Shown here: in pieces, positions 1-8,214 of the stretch | Position numbering within the stretch: the stretch's first letter is position 1 | How the letters are laid out: each line of letters opens with the position of its first letter | Assembly: GCA_003152795.1 (NCBI GenBank) | Contig: PMBA01000439.1 | Coordinates: forward strand, 1 to 10,124 | Length of the DNA stretch: 10,124 nt | From: Acidobacteriaceae bacterium | GTDB taxonomy: Bacteria > Acidobacteriota > Terriglobia > Terriglobales > Acidobacteriaceae | Reading direction: 5' to 3' | Notes under the pieces: model-generated | What the model was told of the DNA's origin: nothing | The model's input: the letters and a program-made list of their open reading frames with translations, nothing else | Databases searched by the model: none | Translations under genes and position numbers: made by a program

Positions 1-98
1 CAGCACTAAGACTTCGGGCCCGGAATAGTTTCTGGATTGCCCGTTATCCGACAAAATACTGGTAAGCTGGCCAGACAAAGCAGAACTCAAGGTCAGAC

Positions 99-1109
99 AT
101 GAAAACCCATCCTAGGGCGACAGCCATCGTTACAGCGGGCTTTCTCTTTTTGATAACAGCGACAGTGCCCCGACTCGCGTTGGCCGGAGATCTCGTCCAG
201 AGCGTGGTCTCGCCGACAACACAGATCCGCACCCTTAAAATCACTGTGCTTTCCACCATGCTTGTGGGGAGCCCGACGGGCTTGGGAGAGTGGGGTTTTT
301 CCGCGCTGGTCGAAGCCGATGGTCATCGTATTTTGTTGGACACCGGGGCTCACCCTGAAACGGTATTGCAGAACGCACACGATCTGAACGTGGATCTGTC
401 GACCGTGCACGAAGTGATTCTCACGCACAACCACTGGGACCACGTCTCTGGCCTGCTTACGTTGCGACGCGAGATGATGAAGAGGGATCCGGCGGCCATG
501 TCAATCGTGTACGTCGCCAAAGGAATCTTCTACAGCCGGCCGTCTCCCAATGGCGAGGACAACCGGATGATCACTATTCGCCAGGAGTACGAGGCCACTG
601 GCGGGACATTTGTCGAGCACTCCAATGGTAGCGACCTCTTCCCGGGCGCCTGGCTGACCGGCCCGGTGCCTCGCAAATACCCGGAGAGAAACTGGAGCGT
701 GAGCGGGAAGATGCAAGCGCCGAATGGCTTGGGCGAGGACACTATCCCCGAGGACCAGTCATTGGTGCTCGACACCACGCAGGGCTTAGTCGTTGTGACC
801 GGCTGCGGGCACGCAGGGATCGTCAACATCCTGACGTATGCGGCCACAAAATTTCCAGACCGCCCGGTGTACGGAGTCATCGGGGGTCTCCACTTGTTTC
901 CAGCCAGTGACGAGCAACTGGATTGGACCGGCGACGAACTCAAACAATTCAAAGTGGCGAACCTTCTGGGGGCGCATTGTACGGGTATAGAGGCGGTCTA
1001 TCGCCTGCGGCAACGCGCGGGGCTGACGCGCAAGACGGCAGTGGTAGGCACGGTGGGTTCCATCTTCACGCTGGATAAAGGAATTATTGCCGGCGTTCTG
1101 GCGCAGTAG
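99..1109 (+). CDS. Secreted metallo-beta-lactamase-fold hydrolase, DHPS-like subfamily
   Basis: A 336-residue metallo-beta-lactamase-fold protein, probably a zinc- or iron-dependent hydrolase acting outside the cytoplasm. Residues 1-29 look like a Sec signal peptide: basic start, hydrophobic core around 9-22, and a cleavage-type ALA before G30. The metal-binding signature HNHWDH is at 110-115 (HxHxDH), followed by the GCGHAG segment with H238, GGLHL with H265 and GAHCTG with H293. The GCGH-AGI and GGLHL pattern resembles the family named after 7,8-dihydropterin-6-methyl-4-(beta-D-ribofuranosyl)-aminobenzene-5'-phosphate synthase. That name is inherited from archaeal work and should not be read as the reaction; the substrate is unknown. 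The ATG at 99 is supported by AAGG at 89-92, six bases upstream, and by the signal peptide immediately after it. A weak AATACT -10-like hexamer lies at 55-60, without a convincing -35. The gene ends 18 nt from the convergent kinase gene. Fold and export are well supported; substrate is not. Confidence 0.9.
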   Translation: MKTHPRATAIVTAGFLFLITATVPRLALAGDLVQSVVSPTTQIRTLKITVLSTMLVGSPTGLGEWGFSALVEADGHRILLDTGAHPETVLQNAHDLNVDLSTVHEVILTHNHWDHVSGLLTLRREMMKRDPAAMSIVYVAKGIFYSRPSPNGEDNRMITIRQEYEATGGTFVEHSNGSDLFPGAWLTGPVPRKYPERNWSVSGKMQAPNGLGEDTIPEDQSLVLDTTQGLVVVTGCGHAGIVNILTYAATKFPDRPVYGVIGGLHLFPASDEQLDWTGDELKQFKVANLLGAHCTGIEAVYRLRQRAGLTRKTAVVGTVGSIFTLDKGIIAGVLAQ

Positions 1110-1127
1110 TGGACTCGGTGCGTGCAA

Positions 1128-3812
1128 CTATTTCTTTAGCTCCTCCGGCCAATTCAGCACCACATTGAGAGGCACCAGCGAATCTTCGATGTCCACCGAA
1201 TCTATGACAAATCGGCTGCCATCCCGGGCGACATCATATTGGTGAACTCCAGCCGCCGTAAGGTAATTGCTCTGAGGCGTCTCAGAGAATACGCGGGTTG
1301 AAGTCACTTGCAGCGAGCCGACACCTTCTTTCAGCTCCGCCACCATCAACTTATCCCGTGGCGCAAGATAGTAGAGTGCTTTGCCATCGTACCGCCATCG
1401 CGGAGCCACCCCGCCATCGCTTGACACCTGAAATCTTCCAGTCGGAACAGGGAACGATGAAATGTAGATTTCATAGTGTGGCGAGTCGCCCGAACGGTAA
1501 GCGATCCAGTGCCCGTCCGGCGAAACTTGGCCCGCGGCTACGCTGGCGTCTTTCATCTCCAGCAACGATACGGGGTCATCATTTCCCGCCACCGCAAGCA
1601 GCGCGATGTGAAATAGGGTACTGTTCCTGGGTTCAATGGTCACGATCAGCCATTTGTGGTCCGGCGTCCAATCGTTTAAGACGAAGTAGTCATCCAGTTT
1701 AGGTTGCCATCGCTTTTCCTCTTGAGCGAGCTGGTTTACTGTCCGGATATAAATCGCTCGTGCGCCGCTTTTTGCAGAAACGTACGCCAGGAATTTCCCA
1801 TCCTTAGACCAGATCGCAGAATGCGAACCCAGCACTAAGTCATCGGTCGCGAGGCGCGTTCGGGTCCCGGAGGCAAGATCCTGCATCCATAGATCGATCT
1901 TCCCGAAGTCCGGAGACATCGAGTCGTATACGATGGCTTTTCCATTTGGCGAAAATGTCGGAGCGGCACCGGGCGTGCCACTGGCTATGTTTTTCGTCGG
2001 TCTTCCTGTAGGGTCGAGCAACCATAAAGAGTGAGTTACCCCCTTTCCTGCCTGGTATAGGAGCCTTCCGTTATCCGATACGGAGAAAACTGCGCTGCTC
2101 AGCAGGGAATCAAACTCGACGCCTTCCGCAATAGGAGTTTCCTCTCCCGCGTAGTCCAGCTTTACTGGGTCGAAGGGTCTACCCATCAGCACATTGCCGC
2201 TCACATAGAGTAAGTAGCCCGAACCGTAAACAATCGGAGAGCTCCCATGCCCGAGGATTCTGGCGGGTTTTCCGTCAAGAGAGGCGAGATAGAAGACGTT
2301 CTCATCGCTGACCGGGCCCTGAAAGGCTGCCATAAACATGAAATGGTTTCCATCCGGCAGGAAAGATGGCCAACGGTGGGTTCCTTCACGCCGGTTGCTA
2401 TCGGGCTTGGTGACTTGTTCTGGCGTACCGCCTGAAGCCGGAACGCGCAAGATGCCGCCACCGACTTTGGCAAAGATGATTACGTCCTTGCGGCCCCAGC
2501 TCGCTCCGCGCAAGGAGTCAGTTCCGCACAGCACTTGTGGACGCCCCCCTGCCACCGCAATTCGCTGTAGTTGGCCTTGAGCGAAGAATCCCAGGTTCCG
2601 GCTGTCAGGCGACCAAAAAGCAAATCCCGCGTCCTCAGTCCCAGGTAACGGGCGTGCCAGGAAGGAGCTCAAAGGCCGTACCCATAGGTGTGGCCGTCCT
2701 TTTCCAATTCGCGCTACGAAAGCGACATTGTCGCCGTCCGGAGATAACCACGCTCCGGCGACCGGCTCGTGAAATACGAAAGCACCACCGTCGGGCGGAG
2801 GAATCGTGAGACGGACCACAGCTCCTTCAACCGGCGTCTTTCTCAGGTAAGCGAATGCAAGGAATGCGCCTGCAAGCACCGCAATCAGTGCTACGGCCCA
2901 CGCTACCCACAGTGCTCCAATGCGGGACTCAGCCTTCAATGGGACTACCGCAGGCTGCGATCCGCTCAACCATTTCAGCTCCAGGGCGAGGTCGCGAGCA
3001 CTTTGCCAGCGCTCCTCCGGATCTTTCGCCAGGCATCTCTGGATCGCGTGATCCAACGTCAGCGGGGTCATTGCTTTCAGCGTGCTGATTGGCTCCGGCT
3101 CTGATTCCAGAATGGCGCTCATCACGGTGATCTGGCTCTTGCCCTTGAAAGGACGCTGTCCGGTAACCATCTCGTAGAGCACCGCACCCAAAGCAAAGAT
3201 GTCCGTACGCGCATCTGCGGTCTGGCCTTGGATCTGCTCCGGCGCCATGTACTGATATGTACCGACGATCTTGCCTTCCCCGGTCAGGGGTGTCGTTATC
3301 GTTTCCGCAGATGCAAATGCGGCTGCCCCCATACCCGTCGCCGACTTCGCCAATCCAAAATCCAGCAGCTTGGTGCCGGATTTCGTCAGCATGATGTTTC
3401 CCGGCTTGAGGTCGCGATGCACAATTCCATTTTTGTGCGCCTTCTCCAGTGCTCCCGCGATTTCTATTCCGTACTCCAGCGCCTGCTTTAGTGGCAGCGG
3501 CCCCTTCCGCAAACGGTCAGCCAGAGTTTCGCCTTCAAGCAACTCCATGACCAGATAATCGGTCCCGTCCTGCGAGCCGATGTCATACAACGCGCAAATG
3601 TGGGGATCCTGCAGCGCAGAGATGGCGCGCGCCTCCCGCTCCAAACGGACTCTTAGATCAGGATTCGAGGAGAGATGTGCAGGCAGAACCTTGACGGCAA
3701 CATCGCGACCCAGCCGGGTATCACGGGCACGATAAACTTCCCCCATACCACCGGCGCCCAGTTGTGATTGAATTTCATAGGGACCGAGTTTCGTTCCAGA
3801 GGTGAGGGCCAT
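1128..3812 (-). CDS. Transmembrane Ser/Thr protein kinase with C-terminal TolB/PD40-like propeller (kinase 1)
   Basis: An 894-residue receptor-type kinase. The PknB-like catalytic domain spans about 12-285: glycine loop LGAGGMGEVY (18-27), ATP-binding K41, probable helix-C E60, catalytic HRD (132-134) with N139, DFG (151-153) and APE (190-192). All key residues are present, so activity is expected. It is an RD kinase; the activation segment 154-189 contains T171, T173, T174, T177 and T185 as possible autophosphorylation sites. One hydrophobic helix (about 299-323) follows, then an extracytoplasmic region of about 570 residues with propeller-strand motifs such as LSPDGDNVAF (356-365), FSPNGKAIVY (620-629), WSKDGKFLAY (668-677) and VSPDGHWIAY (763-772). 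The ending LNVVLNWPEELKK is typical of acidobacterial kinases of this type. By inference the propeller senses a ligand or protein outside the membrane and the kinase signals inside; ligand and targets are unknown. The ATG at 3812 has no Shine-Dalgarno sequence and sits just behind a TATAAT box. Confidence 0.95.
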   Translation of the reverse strand: MALTSGTKLGPYEIQSQLGAGGMGEVYRARDTRLGRDVAVKVLPAHLSSNPDLRVRLEREARAISALQDPHICALYDIGSQDGTDYLVMELLEGETLADRLRKGPLPLKQALEYGIEIAGALEKAHKNGIVHRDLKPGNIMLTKSGTKLLDFGLAKSATGMGAAAFASAETITTPLTGEGKIVGTYQYMAPEQIQGQTADARTDIFALGAVLYEMVTGQRPFKGKSQITVMSAILESEPEPISTLKAMTPLTLDHAIQRCLAKDPEERWQSARDLALELKWLSGSQPAVVPLKAESRIGALWVAWAVALIAVLAGAFLAFAYLRKTPVEGAVVRLTIPPPDGGAFVFHEPVAGAWLSPDGDNVAFVARIGKGRPHLWVRPLSSFLARPLPGTEDAGFAFWSPDSRNLGFFAQGQLQRIAVAGGRPQVLCGTDSLRGASWGRKDVIIFAKVGGGILRVPASGGTPEQVTKPDSNRREGTHRWPSFLPDGNHFMFMAAFQGPVSDENVFYLASLDGKPARILGHGSSPIVYGSGYLLYVSGNVLMGRPFDPVKLDYAGEETPIAEGVEFDSLLSSAVFSVSDNGRLLYQAGKGVTHSLWLLDPTGRPTKNIASGTPGAAPTFSPNGKAIVYDSMSPDFGKIDLWMQDLASGTRTRLATDDLVLGSHSAIWSKDGKFLAYVSAKSGARAIYIRTVNQLAQEEKRWQPKLDDYFVLNDWTPDHKWLIVTIEPRNSTLFHIALLAVAGNDDPVSLLEMKDASVAAGQVSPDGHWIAYRSGDSPHYEIYISSFPVPTGRFQVSSDGGVAPRWRYDGKALYYLAPRDKLMVAELKEGVGSLQVTSTRVFSETPQSNYLTAAGVHQYDVARDGSRFVIDSVDIEDSLVPLNVVLNWPEELKK

Positions 3813-3822
3813 TGATGTGCGG

Positions 3823-3834
3823 CATTATAGCCCG
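3823..3834 (-). promoter_or_regulatory. Promoter of kinase 1, predicted leaderless
   Basis: Read on the minus strand, CGGGCTATAATG contains a perfect -10 hexamer TATAAT (3829 down to 3824). With usual spacing, transcription would begin near 3817, leaving about five bases before the ATG at 3812. No ribosome-binding site lies in between, so translation is probably leaderless. No good -35 is visible at 16-18 bp; the CGGGC preceding the hexamer may act instead as an upstream extension. The same 12 bases, at the same distance from the ATG, precede kinase 2. Confidence 0.7.
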
Positions 3835-3850
3835 AAATAAGACGGCGGAA

Positions 3851-3891
3851 GGGATTGTGGGTGGTTGGTCGGCAAACCTTACCTTACCGGA
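3851..3891. repeat. Intergenic imperfect repeat, copy 1
   Basis: This stretch lies between the kinase 1 promoter and the end of the oxidase gene. Its right part (3869-3891) matches 5532-5554 at 21 of 23 positions, both ending in CCTTACCGGA. Its left part GGGATTGTGG matches GGGATTGGGG at 5506-5515; the middle differs by about four bases of length. It has no open reading frame and no transposase-like end. It could be a dispersed intergenic element, a remnant of duplicated kinase-gene surroundings, or a shared regulatory site. Confidence 0.5.
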
Positions 3892-3978
3892 CCGTCACTC
3901 AGGCACGACCCCGGCAGGCTCCAGCGTTCTTCCGGTCAAAGACGGGGATCGAGGCAAACACAAGGTCGGAGAACCAGA

Positions 3979-5397
3979 CTAAGGCTCCGTCAGGCGATAC
4001 CATGCCAGCCCGGATTGTGCACCCAGCCAACGGAAAGGCTCATTCGGAACATACTCCAGGCTGGCGTTGAGGAAGGGATACTGCTTCCAGGGTTCCTCAC
4101 GACCGGCCTCCAGATCGGCAATGATTCTCCCGAAGATCGAGGTCAGATTCACGCCATGTCCGCTGTAGCCCAGTCCATAGAAGATGTTCTTATGTTTTCC
4201 TGTGCATCCCACGGAAGGGGATTCATCGATGGACCAGTCAACCACTCCATCCCAACCTAACTCGAAACTGACGCCCGACATTTTGGGGTAGATTCGCACC
4301 AGCTCACGCTGGAGTTGCGAAAAATGGGAGGCAGCGTCGCTGACTTCACCAACCCCGCTATTGAAAAAGTAGCTGGGGCTGCCTCCGCCGATGTGGATGC
4401 GATTATCCTGCGTCAAGCCGAGATAGAAGACTTCCGTGCGGCTGTCATTGAATGGAACTCGCTTGTGCCATCCGATCTCGGCCAGCTGCCGCTCACTGAA
4501 GGGCTGGGTGACCGCTACAAATTCATGGACGGCCACAAACGAGTTTCGGAAGAATCCCAGTCTTGAGGTGAAAGCATTGGTCGCCAACACCAACGACTTT
4601 GCCCTGATGGTACATCCGCTGGTCGTATGAAGAAGGTGCTCCCGACCCTCCTCGATGCTGGCCACGGTTGTGTTTTCGTAAATCTCCGCGCCGGCGTTTT
4701 CCGCCGCCGCCTTGAACACATGCACCAGCTTCATGGGATGGATGTGTCCGCCGTTGGGGTCGAAGAACGCTCCCGCGTAGACCTCGGTGCCGATCGCGCT
4801 AACGAGCCGCTGCTTATCCCAGAACTCAACCGGCATGCCCAGGGATCGTGCCTCCTGCACATAGGCTTTCGCCGCTCGGACATCCTCGGAGGTGACGAGT
4901 ACTTGCAGAGCGCCGTTTGCCTCCAACTCGCAGTCGATGCCGGTCGCGAAGCTGAGCTTCGACAACTCCCGGATGTTGCCGGCTGTCAGGTCGTAGATCT
5001 TCTTGTCGATGGCCGGAGCGGAGCTGAAATGCATATACCGGTCTGCGGTCATCGTCAGCACCATGGCGCCGTTTCGTCCCGAGGCTCCGTTCCCACAGCC
5101 CTTCGCTTCCAGGACGACGACGCGCTTGTGCGGGGAGATGCTGCGGATGTAGTAGGCGGCGGAAAGTCCCGTGAAGCCGCCGCCGAGGACCGCGACATCT
5201 ACAGCGATGTCCTCCGTCAACGGCGGATTCTGCGGCGGCTGACTTCTCGCCCAATAGCTGCGGTTGGGCTCAAACTCCAACGGTTCCCGCCAGATCCGGG
5301 GAGATATCTGGTTCAGGCCGACGGTACCGAGCAACGCGCCGCCACCCGCGAAGGCTACCTTTCTTAGAAAGCGGCGTCGGCTTGAGAGCTCTCGCAT
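3979..5397 (-). CDS. Tat-exported FAD-dependent oxidoreductase, DAO / PuuB-like family
   Basis: A 472-residue flavoprotein of the D-amino-acid oxidase (DAO) superfamily, most like gamma-glutamylputrescine-oxidase-type amine oxidases. The Rossmann dinucleotide motif VLGGGFTGLSAAY (70-82; G72, G74, G77) binds FAD, with E97 at the end of the second strand where the FAD ribose is usually held. GASGRNGAM (104-112) and the C-terminal GLGYSGHGV (408-416) are typical of this group. Expected chemistry is oxidation of an amine or amino acid with FAD reoxidised by oxygen or a quinone; the substrate is not readable. Residues 6-12 (SRRRFLR) form a near-consensus twin-arginine motif, followed by a glycine-rich hydrophobic stretch (14-28), so the folded, FAD-loaded enzyme is probably sent across the membrane by Tat. 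No clear AxA cleavage site is seen, so it may stay anchored. The ATG at 5397 is the only usual start between the Tat motif and an upstream in-frame stop; a GAGG at 5418-5415 is too far (17 nt) to be a normal ribosome-binding site. Confidence 0.92.
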   Translation of the reverse strand: MRELSSRRRFLRKVAFAGGGALLGTVGLNQISPRIWREPLEFEPNRSYWARSQPPQNPPLTEDIAVDVAVLGGGFTGLSAAYYIRSISPHKRVVVLEAKGCGNGASGRNGAMVLTMTADRYMHFSSAPAIDKKIYDLTAGNIRELSKLSFATGIDCELEANGALQVLVTSEDVRAAKAYVQEARSLGMPVEFWDKQRLVSAIGTEVYAGAFFDPNGGHIHPMKLVHVFKAAAENAGAEIYENTTVASIEEGREHLLHTTSGCTIRAKSLVLATNAFTSRLGFFRNSFVAVHEFVAVTQPFSERQLAEIGWHKRVPFNDSRTEVFYLGLTQDNRIHIGGGSPSYFFNSGVGEVSDAASHFSQLQRELVRIYPKMSGVSFELGWDGVVDWSIDESPSVGCTGKHKNIFYGLGYSGHGVNLTSIFGRIIADLEAGREEPWKQYPFLNASLEYVPNEPFRWLGAQSGLAWYRLTEP

Positions 5398-5505
5398 GGG
5401 CGGATGCTGCAGAACCTCAGAGTAAGAGATCGCTTTATCTTCAGCAAGCTAAATGAGCTGTTAGCAGGCAGACCTTGCGGGATGAAACGTTCATTCAGAT
5501 GCGCA

Positions 5506-5554
5506 GGGATTGGGGAATTCTGGGCGAGTTGTCGGCAACCCTTCCCTTACCGGA
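5506..5554. repeat. Intergenic imperfect repeat, copy 2
   Basis: This is the partner of the repeat at 3851-3891: GGGATTGGGG on the left, then after a gap the TCGGCAA...CCTTACCGGA block at 5532-5554, with two mismatches to the first copy over 23 positions. It lies in the 227-nt gap between the oxidase start and the kinase 2 stop. In that gap I see no gene and no classical hairpin-plus-T-run terminator. Confidence 0.5.
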
Positions 5555-5564
5555 TTATGGAAGA

Positions 5565-5616
5565 GTTGCCCGTCACCCGTAAACTAGGGCTTCTAGCGAT
5601 CTCTGGTTGCCCGTCA
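5565..5616. repeat. Pair of 11-nt direct repeats downstream of kinase 2
   Basis: GTTGCCCGTCA occurs exactly at 5565-5575 and again at 5606-5616, 41 bases apart, just after the kinase 2 stop in transcription sense. The core TTGCCCGT also occurs at 37-44, in the gap before the first gene. Function is unknown; it could be the remains of a short intergenic element or a protein-binding pair. Confidence 0.4.
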
Positions 5617-5624
5617 GTCGGAAC

Positions 5625-8204
5625 TCACTCCAACCCTTCCGCCACATACAGGGTCCCGAGAACCCGCACGGTGCTGTAAACGTAGGTTTTGGTTCGTTCG
5701 GCATACGCCAGCCTTATAGGTAACATCGAACCCGTTTTGTCGCGCGGTTCGACCGTCTGGAGCAAGGTGCGCATTCCCGTAGCCGCGTCCACACGGTAGA
5801 TGTGTGCTTCCCGCGGAGTCGCTGCGTATACCAACAGGGCCTTTCCATCTTCGGTCCATTTTGCCAAGGCCTCACTTGGCTCAATGCCAGGAACTGCTTG
5901 CAGCTTCTGCGTCTCCAGATCGAATACTGCAGCCTCTCCGGAGGCGTGCCGTCCCGCGATTCGCTTTTCATCGGGGGACACGGCAACCCCGATGAAATCG
6001 GCAGGGCCCATCGGTTGCGGCTTTCCCTCGTCCAGATCCATCTCGTAGGTGCGCAGCGGCTGACCTTCGGCTGCCCCAGTCAGCAGGAGATGTTTGCCGT
6101 CCGGAAACCACGCCACACTCTTCAAGCTTGTGATTTCTCCCGCCGGCAAACGGCGGCTCTCTCCGGTACCGATCGGGTTCAGCACAACTTGCGGTGGCCT
6201 GGTTAGCAGCGGTCCGGCAACGAATGTGCCATCCGGCGAGAATCGGGGTTGCGCACCTGGCCCCAGCGCCACTGGGGCAGAGCCATCCAGTTTCCGATAA
6301 ACCTCAAGGTAAAGGGGACCAGCCGGCCCTCCCCACTCCAGGAATGCAATCGCTTTCCCATCCTGCGAAATATCACCCATGAGGGAGGCATCGAACCATT
6401 CCAAGCCGCGCAGTTCCTTACCGGTTGCCGGGTCGATCCCGGTGATTTCCGGCTGTTGCCGTTCAACGGAAAGAAGTACGCGGCCGTCGGCCGCGATGTC
6501 GAGCAGACGTGCTCCCTGAGGCATCGTAAGGATCGGGCGCTGTTTTCCAGACAGGCTCACGCCAAACAGATGCCGATCCGTCGTTACATCGGCGGCCGTA
6601 AACCAGATTTCCGAGCCGGCCCGCGACCATGCCAAGCCCTGCACAGTTCCGAATTCCTGCGTTAACTGCTTGTGTGTTCCGGTCTCGTCGACGACTGACA
6701 CCCAGCCTCGGTCATCGCCGTACACTGGATGCTCGGCAATTGCGACTTCCTTGCCGGACGGAGACACCCTTACGTAGTCGAGGTAGCCCGCGGTTGTATA
6801 AATGACTTTTCCTTCCGGGTATTCCAGCTGGACTTTCCGGTTGGCTCGGCGCGCTACCGCGAGGGTTTTGCCATCGGGCGCATAATCCGCGGCGATTACC
6901 TCCCTTTCCTGTGCCCGCGGCGTTCCTCCCGTCATTTGCGCCTGCCCCATGGTTCCGTACATGAACCAGGATTCGGACACGGGATCCACAGCGACTTCCA
7001 TATCTCCGCTGGAGGAAAGCGCAAGCAGCGCAGCACTCGGAAGATCAACTTTCGTGGATTGCGGGAATTCGGTGCGGACGGAGTAGATCTGAAGCGGATC
7101 GTTGTTCCATTGCGCGCTGTAAACGACTGTTTGGCCATCTTTCGCAAACCGGGCATTCGAGGGATAGCCTTGCTGATAGGTCACGCGGGTGAATTTTGGC
7201 TGCGGCTTTGTTGTGGAGCGCCGGCCGACCATCCACGCGGCGGCGATTAGCGCCAATCCGGCCAGACCCGCTGCGGCCCAAGTCAGCCACGTTCGCCTGG
7301 CCTTTGGTGGCTCCACGGCCTTTGCCACCGAACTTGCCGTTCCTGACGATGCCCCGCTCAGCGCCTCAATGGCGAAAGCGAGATCACTCGCCGTCTGGAA
7401 GCGGCGCTCCGGTTTTTTCTCGAGACAACGGCGGATGATGCGGTCGAGCCCCGGAGACACCTGCACGCCCGACCCCGACAAATCCGGCACGTCTTCTTTC
7501 AGGATGGCATTCATCGTCTCGACGGACGAGTCGCCGCGGAAGGCCCGCTTGCCCGAGACCATTTCGTAGAACACGGCGCCAAAACTGAAAAGGTCGGAGC
7601 GATGATCGACGGCCTCGCCGCGCACTTGTTCGGGAGACATGTATCCGACCGTACCCATGACTGTGCCCGGCGTCGTCGGGGCGGGAACCGTCATAGTCTG
7701 TGACGCTTGCGCGGAAGGCTTCTCCTGGGCCTGTTTGGCCAGGCCGAAATCGAGGATCTTCACCCGATCGTCGCGCGTTATAAAGATGTTGTCGGGCTTC
7801 AGGTCGCGATGCACGATGCCTTTTTCGTGCGCGGCCGCAAGCCCTTTTGCAATTTCGAGGGCGTACGCCGTTAGTGCGCGGCGCGAGAGCAGTCCCGCTG
7901 CCAGTAAGTCGCCCAGCGACTGCCCTTCCAGAAACTCTGAAACCAAATACTGAACACCCGCTTGCTCGCCAACGTCAAAGATGGCGAGAACATTGGGGTG
8001 ATTGAGAGTGCTCAGGATACGAGCTTCGTGCTGAAAACGGAGAAGCCGGTCAGGGTCGCTGGAAACCGAGGCAGGGAGGATTTTGACGGCGACCGTTCGC
8101 GCAAGCCGCGTGTCACGAGCGCGATACACCTCGCCCATACCGCCGGCACCCAGCGGAGACAGAACTTCGTACGGGCCGAGTTTCGTGCCTAGGGTAAGAG
8201 CCAT
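5625..8204 (-). CDS. Transmembrane Ser/Thr protein kinase with C-terminal PD40-like propeller (kinase 2)
   Basis: An 859-residue paralogue of kinase 1. The catalytic domain (about 12-285) has the glycine loop LGAGGMGEVY (18-27), K41, E60, HRD (132-134), N139, DFG (152-154) and SPE (190-192, a common variant of APE). It is a complete RD kinase. The activation segment carries T170, T172, T177, T178, T181 and T185. A membrane helix at about 305-327 leads to an extracytoplasmic propeller of roughly 530 residues with strand motifs such as YAPDGKTLAV (441-450), ISQDGKAIAF (612-621), FSPDGTFVAG (655-664) and FPDGKHLLL (700-708). The first 41 residues match kinase 1 at 35 positions, but the propeller and the C-terminus, ending GTLYVAEGLE, are very different, so the two probably sense different things. 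The ATG at 8204 lacks a Shine-Dalgarno sequence and follows the same promoter element as kinase 1. It is divergent from the amidohydrolase. Ligand and phosphorylation targets are unknown. Confidence 0.95.
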   Translation of the reverse strand: MALTLGTKLGPYEVLSPLGAGGMGEVYRARDTRLARTVAVKILPASVSSDPDRLLRFQHEARILSTLNHPNVLAIFDVGEQAGVQYLVSEFLEGQSLGDLLAAGLLSRRALTAYALEIAKGLAAAHEKGIVHRDLKPDNIFITRDDRVKILDFGLAKQAQEKPSAQASQTMTVPAPTTPGTVMGTVGYMSPEQVRGEAVDHRSDLFSFGAVFYEMVSGKRAFRGDSSVETMNAILKEDVPDLSGSGVQVSPGLDRIIRRCLEKKPERRFQTASDLAFAIEALSGASSGTASSVAKAVEPPKARRTWLTWAAAGLAGLALIAAAWMVGRRSTTKPQPKFTRVTYQQGYPSNARFAKDGQTVVYSAQWNNDPLQIYSVRTEFPQSTKVDLPSAALLALSSSGDMEVAVDPVSESWFMYGTMGQAQMTGGTPRAQEREVIAADYAPDGKTLAVARRANRKVQLEYPEGKVIYTTAGYLDYVRVSPSGKEVAIAEHPVYGDDRGWVSVVDETGTHKQLTQEFGTVQGLAWSRAGSEIWFTAADVTTDRHLFGVSLSGKQRPILTMPQGARLLDIAADGRVLLSVERQQPEITGIDPATGKELRGLEWFDASLMGDISQDGKAIAFLEWGGPAGPLYLEVYRKLDGSAPVALGPGAQPRFSPDGTFVAGPLLTRPPQVVLNPIGTGESRRLPAGEITSLKSVAWFPDGKHLLLTGAAEGQPLRTYEMDLDEGKPQPMGPADFIGVAVSPDEKRIAGRHASGEAAVFDLETQKLQAVPGIEPSEALAKWTEDGKALLVYAATPREAHIYRVDAATGMRTLLQTVEPRDKTGSMLPIRLAYAERTKTYVYSTVRVLGTLYVAEGLE

Positions 8205-8214
8205 CCGTGCGAGC

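Noticed and set aside
3..65. Short open frame at the left edge ending in TAA at 63-65, possible tail of an upstream gene
   Set aside because: Only 20 codons are visible, rich in Arg, Tyr and Trp, with no recognisable feature, so a coding claim cannot be supported.
3855..4260. Plus-strand open frames across the kinase 1/oxidase gap
   Set aside because: They run into the antisense of the oxidase C-terminus, have no ribosome-binding site and give low-complexity basic translations.
4627..5367. 246-codon plus-strand open frame opposite the FAD oxidase
   Set aside because: The minus strand encodes clear FAD-binding and Tat motifs over the same bases, and the plus-strand translation shows no domain or ribosome-binding site.
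6729..7250. 173-codon plus-strand open frame inside kinase 2
   Set aside because: It is antisense to the propeller and membrane helix of a well-supported kinase and its translation shows no recognisable domain.
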